A stretch of 12,520 bases of DNA from NCBI GenBank assembly GCA_023409995.1, contig JAEYQN010000201.1, positions 1 through 12,520 of the forward strand, read 5' to 3'. The notes under the pieces are model-generated. The model worked only from the letters and a program-made list of their open reading frames with translations, searched no databases and was not told the origin of the DNA. Position 1 is the first letter of the stretch, and each line of letters begins with the position of its first letter. Positions 6,850-12,520 of the stretch are shown here, piece by piece. The position numbers and the translations under genes were made by a program. The stretch comes from Cyanobacteria bacterium OH_CBB_238. GTDB taxonomy: Bacteria; Cyanobacteriota; Vampirovibrionia; Gastranaerophilales; Gastranaerophilaceae.

Positions 6850-7278
6850 TTAAAGTTTCTTTAAATTTTGATCGTAATAATCTTCAGCTCTTCCTTTTAG
6901 AGCCTTTTGTTTTTTTAATTCTACTTCTAATTGTTTTATTTTAACTTTTTTTTCTTTTTTTGGTAAGTTTGATTTTTTTATTGTAGTTATGTTTCTTTCA
7001 AGAATAGATATTCTATTTTCTATAGTAAAAAGGACCTTTTGCTTTTCTTGCTTTATTTTTGTCTCTTTTGCTAACTTGATTTTTGCAGTGGACTTTTGCA
7101 GGTTCTTCTTATCATCATTTGTGGTGTTGTTTATTTCTTTTTTATTAACTTGTTGCGGTTGTGTTGTGTATAAACCTTTCTGCATCTGATACAAAGGTTC
7201 ACCAAAATCACTTGCAAGTACTGCTAATCCAGTAAAACAAATCGATATAACTATATATAATAAAAATTTAGTTGTCAT
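6850..7278 (-). CDS. Small periplasmic coiled-coil protein coupled to the AsmA-like gene
   Basis: A 142-residue protein from ATG 7278. This start is chosen over an upstream ATG (7308), which would overlap the preceding gene, because AAGGA (7288-7284) lies 5 nt before it and the protein then opens with a clean signal peptide (MTTKFLLYIVISICFTGLAVLAS). The mature part has a short polar stretch (about 24-45), then a highly Lys-rich region (about 46-80), then a long amphipathic helix (about 82-142) with heptad-like Ile/Leu spacing (IENRISILERNI, IKQLEVELKKQKAL), so a coiled coil is likely. No family is recognised. It starts 10 nt after the AsmA-like stop, and its ribosome-binding site abuts that stop, so the two are translated together. 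A structural partner of that envelope protein is a reasonable inference. Confidence 0.8.
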   Translation of the reverse strand: MTTKFLLYIVISICFTGLAVLASDFGEPLYQMQKGLYTTQPQQVNKKEINNTTNDDKKNLQKSTAKIKLAKETKIKQEKQKVLFTIENRISILERNITTIKKSNLPKKEKKVKIKQLEVELKKQKALKGRAEDYYDQNLKKL

Positions 7279-7283
7279 TATTA

Positions 7284-7288
7284 TCCTT
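7284..7288 (-). promoter_or_regulatory. Ribosome-binding site that sets the start of the coiled-coil gene
   Basis: AAGGA directly follows the TAA stop (7291-7289) of the large AsmA-like gene and precedes ATG 7278 by 5 nt. It favours the 142-residue start over the longer overlapping one and indicates translational coupling of the pair. Confidence 0.7.
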
Positions 7289-10200
7289 TTATCTTTGCAT
7301 TGTATCAATTATGCTTTCAAATTGTGCGAATTTTGAGTTTTGCTGTTGAACTTGGTTTAAAATTTGCTCTTTTTGATTTGGCTGTGCGGGCTCAAGAATT
7401 GGTTTTCTTAATGCAGGGGCCTGTTGAACTTGCTCTTGTGCTTTTTTTATTGCGTTTTGTGTATTTGAAATTTCCTCGGGAGTCGCAATCCATACAAATG
7501 TTTTTACTGATTCAGGAGTTTGTATGTTCCCATTTATAATTACTTTGAAATTTTCTACATCTTTTGAACTTTGTGTTAATTCAGGTATTCGCTTTATTAG
7601 TTCTTCCGGTTCTTTACTGGAGAATGTATTGAATAAGTTTAGTGTTAATTGTCCATATTTTGTCGTTGTTTCGTCTATATTATCATTAATTATGCCTGAT
7701 ATTTCACCAAGAGAATTTGCCAATTCTTTCTTTACTTTGCCATATACCGTAATGTTTGAAAATCCGTTCAATAACCCATAATTTCCATTAATGTATAGGC
7801 TCATGTCTGATCCTGTAGATTTAATACTATTTATTAGAACTTTAGAATTTTTAAATTCAATGTTTCCTTCTAAATATTTAAATTCACTTGTATTTTGTTG
7901 GGAAATTTGGTTTATTGTTTCTCCTATATTTTTGTTTACTGTTGGTTGAGATAGTATATTATCTGCTTTAATATAATTGTCTAAGCTACCAATAGTACCA
8001 AACTGTCCATCTTTTACTTGAAAATTTGTCGTTCCCGATATCGTTTTCATCTGATCATTAAAAGTCGTACCCTTGATTGTGAGTATAGAGTGGAAATTTA
8101 ATGTGCCAAAAATCTGATCTTTAATTGATAAAAAAGATGTTATTGCTCTATTCGCGTCTAGTTCTGTTCCAATTATATCAGCATTTATTGTTACAGTAGT
8201 AGGATTATATTTTATTTCTCCTGCTATTTTTCCATTATATGTCTTTGCGTTTTTTATATTTAGTTTTATTATGTTGTCATTAATGCTGAAGTCACTATCT
8301 ATATTTGTAGCTAATATATCTCCTTTTTTTAGTTTCTCTATTTTTGCACTTCCATTTTGGACAATAATAGGTAGGTCTTTTTTCTTTTTTGTCTTAGATG
8401 CATTGATTTTTTCTAGTGCAAAGATTATTTTGTCAATATTTATGAATGAAGATGATATCTTGATGCTGTCCATTATTATCGGTTTTTGGAACGCTAATCT
8501 TCCATTGGATTCTATATTGAATATTGAACCGTTTATTGCTGCATTTTCTACTTTTGCGTTTATTATGGAGTTATTTGCTGCAAGGGTAATAGACTGTATC
8601 TTTGTATATAATTCCGGAATTAAAATATTTGATATGTTAACATTGCCTTCTACACTTGGTCGGGAACTATACCCTGAAATTTTAATATTGCCTTTTAGAT
8701 TTAGCTTTGAACCATTAAATGCGGGGGAAGTTATCGATACTGCAGCTGGCATTTGTATGTTCAAGTTCTCTATGTACTTTGATTTTTTGTTTATGTCAGA
8801 TATATTTCCTGATATTTGAGCAATTGTATAAGCATTGGATAAATTGTATTTGAAGCTTTTTCCAAGAGATTTATGACTTTGTAATTGGTATAGTCCGAAG
8901 TCTTTTAGTTCTAGCCTGTTGTTTGAAATGATTGCAGATAAGTTAATTATGCTGCTCTTGTCCATTAATTTAGTTATGTTGATTGGCGATACATAGTTTT
9001 GAGGATTTGCGAGTATTTGAGAATTAATAGTTAATTTATTCTTACTCTTTTCTATTTTTGTAATTATTGGAATTGAGCCGGTATTCGAGATAAATTCTTG
9101 CTGTTCTTTTGCAAAAATGCTCGCGATATCTTTTGCTTTTATAGAGCCAGATAATGTTATATTGGCTTTTCTATTTTTCTTATAGTTATTTATCTTTCCA
9201 GTTAAATAAAGTGGAGAACTATTAAAATAAACAACAGAAGGCTTTATGTTTATATTTTTGTCATGAAAAATGAAATCTAATTCATCATTTAGGATCTCAA
9301 TATTGTTATTTGTAATTTCACTTTTGGTTATATTTATTGATCCTGTATATGATTCGTTGACTCTCTTTATATTAGCAAGTGTCGATTCATTGTGAAAAAT
9401 TAGGCTGTTATTTCTATCCTGTATAATCAAATTCTTCAGTGATAAGTCAAGTTCGGGCTTCAAATCAGCAAAAGTACCTCTAAGTTTTGCATCAAAAGTC
9501 AAATTTCCTTTTTTTACATTGTAGGTTTCTCGTAATGTAGTTGGAGCAAATGCATTTAGTAATGTAGATAAGTTTAAGTTTTCAGTTTTTACTTCAATGT
9601 TTGTATTTGTTTTGTGGTCTATTTTTCCGCCGGCGCTTATTTTTGAATTATTTACAAAAGCATTTGTGTTTTTTATTAGAATATTATTTTTTGAAAAATC
9701 TATTTCTGAATTAATTGTATTGATTTCAGCAGGTATGTTCAAGTGAGTTATTCTAGCATTTAGTAGTGAAAGATACCCATCAGATAATAACTCTTCTCCG
9801 GTCAATTTTATTAAAAAATCTGCGCTGAGAATTCCATTGACTTTAATTTTGCTTAGTTCATTTTTTATTCCAAAACAATCTAATAGTGCCTCAATATAGC
9901 CTTTAGCAGAGTTTAATTTTATTTTAGTTGTTTTTACTGAAATTTCCGTTCCATTTTTTGATTTTAATTGATCAACAGTAGCTATTATTTTCGCAGTTTC
10001 GTCCTTACTAAAATTAATATCTGCATTCAGATTTGTTTTATGTTTGTTAAAAGTTAGATTTATAGCACTTGGTAATGTTTGCTCTTTGTTATTTATGAGC
10101 GTTATTTTTGAAGCAGCTATATAGCCATTGAAATCAGTGACGTTTTTTTCTTTCTTGACTTTTAGTTTTGCATTTATATTTGCACTTAAATTATATTTTA

Positions 10201-10918
10201 TTAGTGCATTTAGTTGATTTATAGCTGGTCTTTTTTCATCTTGACCTATACCCATATTTGTAAAATCTACTAAAAATGACTTTATATCAATATTAAAGTT
10301 TATGGTGTTACTTTTGTTGGTGTCTATTCTTCCTATACCTTTAACATGAATGGATTTTCCTGGTTTTATATCTTTTAAACTTAGCATAGGACCTTTGATG
10401 GTAGCAGCGTTGCCTGTAGTAATGTCTTTTATTATAAATGTGTAATTATTTAGTTTTAAATTAGGAATGAATTTTGCTATTCTAATTTTTGATTTTTGAT
10501 TTTTGGTAGGATTTGCCATTTCATTATAGTAAAATTCAGATATATCAAAACTATTATTGTTGATGGAAAGATTTATTTTTGGGTTATCTAGGTTGATATC
10601 AGAAATTTTTATTTCTCTCAATAATAAGTGAATTAAGTCAATTTTTATTGCAGTGTTTTGGCTATACGCTAATACTGATCCATTAGGGTAAGACACTTTG
10701 CTTGATTCCAACAATAATATTGCTTTAAAATCAGGTGTTGTAACCAGTCTTGAAGTTTTATAATCGAGGTTTAGATTTGTGGTTTGGTTGAAGGATTTTA
10801 TGATTTGAGGCTTATAATTGTCTGCTGCAATTATATTTGGAATGATAGCTAAAAATGCTATATAAATTGACGCTAGTAGTATTAGTAATACAGTTATAAT
10901 TGCTTTTAATCTTTTCAT
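7289..10918 (-). CDS. AsmA/TamB-like large envelope protein
   Basis: A 1209-residue protein anchored by one N-terminal helix (about 5-31), followed by an AsmA-type N-terminal segment (ILLLESSKVSYPNG, IHLLLREIKISDINLDNPKI) and a very long stretch of short alternating beta strands. This is as expected for the AsmA superfamily, whose large members form periplasmic grooves spanning inner to outer membrane. Family knowledge: TamB, YhdP and YdbH help move phospholipid to the outer membrane. Near the C-terminus (about 960-1140) is a typical AsmA_2-like block (GTTNFQVKDGQFGTIGSLDN, then KFKNSKV-like and GSDMSLYINGNYG elements). The last 60 residues or so are Gln/Lys-rich and helical, unlike the rest. 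The gene follows a shorter paralogue and is coupled to the small coiled-coil protein. ATG 10918 is only weakly supported by a GGA-containing leader. The family is secure; the exact subfamily is not. Confidence 0.9.
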   Translation of the reverse strand: MKRLKAIITVLLILLASIYIAFLAIIPNIIAADNYKPQIIKSFNQTTNLNLDYKTSRLVTTPDFKAILLLESSKVSYPNGSVLAYSQNTAIKIDLIHLLLREIKISDINLDNPKINLSINNNSFDISEFYYNEMANPTKNQKSKIRIAKFIPNLKLNNYTFIIKDITTGNAATIKGPMLSLKDIKPGKSIHVKGIGRIDTNKSNTINFNIDIKSFLVDFTNMGIGQDEKRPAINQLNALIKYNLSANINAKLKVKKEKNVTDFNGYIAASKITLINNKEQTLPSAINLTFNKHKTNLNADINFSKDETAKIIATVDQLKSKNGTEISVKTTKIKLNSAKGYIEALLDCFGIKNELSKIKVNGILSADFLIKLTGEELLSDGYLSLLNARITHLNIPAEINTINSEIDFSKNNILIKNTNAFVNNSKISAGGKIDHKTNTNIEVKTENLNLSTLLNAFAPTTLRETYNVKKGNLTFDAKLRGTFADLKPELDLSLKNLIIQDRNNSLIFHNESTLANIKRVNESYTGSINITKSEITNNNIEILNDELDFIFHDKNINIKPSVVYFNSSPLYLTGKINNYKKNRKANITLSGSIKAKDIASIFAKEQQEFISNTGSIPIITKIEKSKNKLTINSQILANPQNYVSPINITKLMDKSSIINLSAIISNNRLELKDFGLYQLQSHKSLGKSFKYNLSNAYTIAQISGNISDINKKSKYIENLNIQMPAAVSITSPAFNGSKLNLKGNIKISGYSSRPSVEGNVNISNILIPELYTKIQSITLAANNSIINAKVENAAINGSIFNIESNGRLAFQKPIIMDSIKISSSFINIDKIIFALEKINASKTKKKKDLPIIVQNGSAKIEKLKKGDILATNIDSDFSINDNIIKLNIKNAKTYNGKIAGEIKYNPTTVTINADIIGTELDANRAITSFLSIKDQIFGTLNFHSILTIKGTTFNDQMKTISGTTNFQVKDGQFGTIGSLDNYIKADNILSQPTVNKNIGETINQISQQNTSEFKYLEGNIEFKNSKVLINSIKSTGSDMSLYINGNYGLLNGFSNITVYGKVKKELANSLGEISGIINDNIDETTTKYGQLTLNLFNTFSSKEPEELIKRIPELTQSSKDVENFKVIINGNIQTPESVKTFVWIATPEEISNTQNAIKKAQEQVQQAPALRKPILEPAQPNQKEQILNQVQQQNSKFAQFESIIDTMQR

Positions 10919-10943
10919 TTTATCTTGTCCATTTTAAGTTATT

Positions 10944-10967
10944 AAAGCAAGGAACTTTCCTTGCTTT
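10944..10967 (-). terminator. Perfect hairpin between the two AsmA-like genes, possible terminator or attenuator
   Basis: AAAGCAAGGAA / TTCCTTGCTTT form a perfect 11-bp stem with a 2-nt loop, starting 2 nt after the TAG of the short gene. On the minus strand the T-tract is short (TTT then AATAACTT), so read-through into the large gene is likely. On the plus strand a better T-tract follows. It could lower expression of the downstream genes or protect the upstream message end. Confidence 0.55.
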
Positions 10968-10969
10968 TT

Positions 10970-11599
10970 CTATTTTAATGTAAATGCCTTTTGTTTGTCA
11001 TTGCTTGTAAAATATTGATTTAAAAATTGATATATCTTTTTTTCTTCTATATTGTAGGAAGGCAGGTTCTCAACCTTAAATTGTCCATTAATTAGCGTTG
11101 TTGTTATCAGTTGAGTATTTGTTAACGTTATTGATTTTATTTTGAATTTATAGTCTTTTAAAAGCGGGAGGTCTTTGGTTATAAAAGGTTGCTTTAAATG
11201 CACCTTAAGGTAATTATTTATCTTTTTTTCACCTGAAATAAGTATAATTTGATTTATAGTAGCTTTATCACCAGATATATGCTTGATGTTTAAATTCTTG
11301 AATAATAAAGGAATGGATGATATTTCAAGCTTCAGGCTACCAATTCTCAAATAATCTTGCTTGTCTGGATATGCAATGGAGATTTTATCAGCTGAAACGA
11401 TAATGTCTAAGTTCGGCTTAGCAGAAACTTCTAAATTGTCAAAAGATATAGACAAGTTTGCAATCTGAATACTATTGCCAGCTTTTAAATTCTTTTTTAT
11501 TGCTTTTTCAATCTTTTTGGGAGCTACAAGAAAAAATGACAAATAAAATATGAGCAATAGAACAGCTATTATTGAAAAGGTTCTAAGATACTTGTTCAT
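10970..11599 (-). CDS. Short AsmA-like membrane-anchored protein
   Basis: A 209-residue protein with one N-terminal helix (about 8-27) and the start of an AsmA-type domain. The segment LDIIVSADKISIAYPDKQDYLRIGSLKLE, split here as LDIIVSADKISIAYP (64-78) and YLRIGSLKLEI (82-92), followed by PLLFKNLNIKHI, lines up in pattern with residues about 63-115 of the large neighbouring protein (KVSYPNG, IHLLLREIKISDI). It therefore looks like a paralogue that has only the anchor and first beta segment. Typical AsmA proteins are 600 residues or more, so it is either a degenerate copy or a dedicated small partner. It is the first gene behind a good promoter, with GGGGGA before ATG 11599, and is separated from the large gene by 51 nt containing a hairpin. 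Not obviously broken: it has an intact start, stop and signal anchor. Confidence 0.8.
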   Translation of the reverse strand: MNKYLRTFSIIAVLLLIFYLSFFLVAPKKIEKAIKKNLKAGNSIQIANLSISFDNLEVSAKPNLDIIVSADKISIAYPDKQDYLRIGSLKLEISSIPLLFKNLNIKHISGDKATINQIILISGEKKINNYLKVHLKQPFITKDLPLLKDYKFKIKSITLTNTQLITTTLINGQFKVENLPSYNIEEKKIYQFLNQYFTSNDKQKAFTLK

Positions 11600-11639
11600 T
11601 TATCCCCCAAATTTAAAACTAAATATTTTAAACTAGTTC

Positions 11640-11668
11640 ATATTAGATCAAAACTTCTGTGTGCTCAA
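11640..11668 (-). promoter_or_regulatory. Sigma70-type promoter of the AsmA operon
   Basis: TTGAGC (11668-11663) and TAATAT (11645-11640) are separated by exactly 17 nt, a close fit to the sigma70 consensus. Transcription would begin around 11633, giving a leader of about 34 nt with GGGGGA just before ATG 11599. The rest of the 154-bp gap between this gene and the permease holds no other clear element. Confidence 0.5.
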
Positions 11669-11753
11669 GCTTTGACTTCTTTTTTTCTGTTTTTTATTAC
11701 GCATTCCTAGTTATTACAGTAATCTTGAGTGTTAACATTTCTTTATGATACTA

Positions 11754-12520
11754 CTATTCCAGATTTCTCTTAAACATCCAGCTTGCAAGGAGAAGTGTAA
11801 TGGATCCTATTATAGTTAACGGAACTATGTTGTTTAACACTATATCAGCTGGCATATTTTTTAAAAATAAACCTTTTATAATTACAAGATAGAATCGAAT
11901 CGGGTTTGCTAAAGTAAGATACTGTAAAACTATTGGCATATTTTCTATTGGTGATACATACCCGGACATCAGAATCGCAGGCATCTGAAATGCAAATGCT
12001 CCTAAAATGGCTTGTTGCTGAGTTTTGCATATTGATGAGATAAATAGACCTATTCCCAATATTGATAACAAGAAAATAAGCGTAGCTAAGTAAAATAAAA
12101 AGATAGATCCTGTATATGGTATTTTAAAAGCAAATACTGCACAAAATGCCATAAATGAAGTGGTAACCAAAGAAATGAATAGCGGAGGAACTGTTTTGCC
12201 AATCATTATTTGTAATGAGCTTAGTGGAGAAACTATTAATTGGTCAAAGGTTCCTAATTCTCTTTCCCTAGCAACAGACATCGCTGTCAAAACTAATCCT
12301 GCTACTGAAGATATGAGGGCAACTAGGGAGACAACAGTATACCAGATAAACATTAAGTTTGGGTTAAACCAATTTCTAACATCTACGGAGATTCGTGGGT
12401 ATGAAATATATCTTTCAGGTTTATTACTCTGTTCAAAGCTACTTATTATTTCAGTTGCATAACCTCCAGCAATTGCTGCTACGTTTGTTTGTCTTCCATC
12501 TGCAATGAGCAGTATACTTG
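11754..12520 (-). CDS. ABC-2 type exporter permease, YhhJ/YbhR/YbhS type (N-terminus beyond window)
   Basis: Open from the window edge through 255 codons to TAG at 11756-11754. The start lies outside. The frame continues upstream of the internal Met at 12353, with LLIADGRQTNVAAIAGGYATE and WFNPN before the membrane part, exactly as in this family: an external domain containing DGRQ and a WFNPN motif. Then come SVARERELGTFDQLIVSPL, the conserved cytoplasmic loop that contacts the ATPase, five further hydrophobic segments, SGYVSPIENMP, and NPIRFYLVIIKGLFLK near the end. About 115 residues are missing relative to the usual 370 or so. Family members form exporters with an ABC ATPase and often a HlyD-like adaptor, expected further upstream. 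The cargo is unknown. It is not a type I secretion ATPase, so it is not an obvious exporter for the RTX protein. Confidence 0.93.
   Translation of the reverse strand, partial: SILLIADGRQTNVAAIAGGYATEIISSFEQSNKPERYISYPRISVDVRNWFNPNLMFIWYTVVSLVALISSVAGLVLTAMSVARERELGTFDQLIVSPLSSLQIMIGKTVPPLFISLVTTSFMAFCAVFAFKIPYTGSIFLFYLATLIFLLSILGIGLFISSICKTQQQAILGAFAFQMPAILMSGYVSPIENMPIVLQYLTLANPIRFYLVIIKGLFLKNMPADIVLNNIVPLTIIGSITLLLASWMFKRNLE

Noticed and set aside
8271..8819. Plus-strand open frame of 182 codons inside the large AsmA-like gene
   Set aside because: It lies fully antisense to a well-supported gene, is dominated by Phe, Ile and Leu as expected from A+T-rich antisense, and no family pattern is visible.
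11648..11704. Minus-strand 18-codon ORF (MRNKKQKKRSQSLSTQKF) between the permease and the AsmA operon
   Set aside because: It overlaps the predicted promoter, and the AGGA before its ATG is only 1 nt away. Its basic composition follows from A-rich DNA.
11754..12520. Idea that the ABC permease exports the RTX protein
   Set aside because: It is an ABC-2 type permease with the SVARERE loop, not a type I secretion ABC protein with a fused ATPase, and it lies 9 kb away behind a separate operon and a terminator.

Overview
All ten protein genes in this window read on the minus strand, so the biological order runs from high to low coordinates. The DNA is strongly A+T-rich. Outer-envelope and export functions (two AsmA-like proteins, several signal-peptide proteins, a type I-secreted RTX protein) indicate a diderm bacterium. 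The lineage cannot be fixed from sequence alone. A low-GC host-associated alphaproteobacterium or a non-photosynthetic cyanobacterial relative (Vampirovibrionia/Gastranaerophilales) are guesses only. There are no rRNA or tRNA genes, CRISPR arrays, insertion sequences or phage genes, and no gene-free stretch exceeds 300 bases.

Layout in transcription order. (1) 12520-11754: the C-terminal two thirds of an ABC-2 type permease of the YhhJ/YbhR/YbhS type, cut by the window edge. (2) 11668-6850: an envelope operon behind a good sigma70-like promoter: a short AsmA-like protein, a perfect hairpin, a 1209-residue AsmA/TamB-like protein, and a translationally coupled small periplasmic coiled-coil protein. 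(3) 6775-5903: a Cys-rich secreted protein with a glycine zipper, its own candidate promoter, and a strong intrinsic terminator. (4) 5867-3669: a CNT-family nucleoside transporter followed by a glycosyltransferase-like protein. (5) 3490-1: two small unrecognised membrane proteins leading directly into a large FrpC-like RTX protein that runs off the window.

The RTX locus is the most interesting part. The protein has a glycine-zipper hydrophobic segment near the N-terminus, then an Asp-Pro bond at the head of a FrpC-type calcium-dependent self-processing module, a conserved middle region, eleven nonapeptide calcium repeats and the start of the C-terminal secretion region. This is the architecture of a calcium-activated secreted protein that could release an N-terminal membrane-active fragment. 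The two upstream membrane proteins, one with a start codon coupled to the RTX ribosome-binding site, are candidates for immunity or accessory partners; that is inference. One of them carries an in-frame UGA just after a strong ribosome-binding site and start.

A second notable signal is the CNT transporter. The family is unmistakable and its ribose-binding residues are kept, but the nucleobase motif GQTEAP is replaced by GQIVAQ and two sodium-site positions also differ. This suggests altered substrate or ion coupling.
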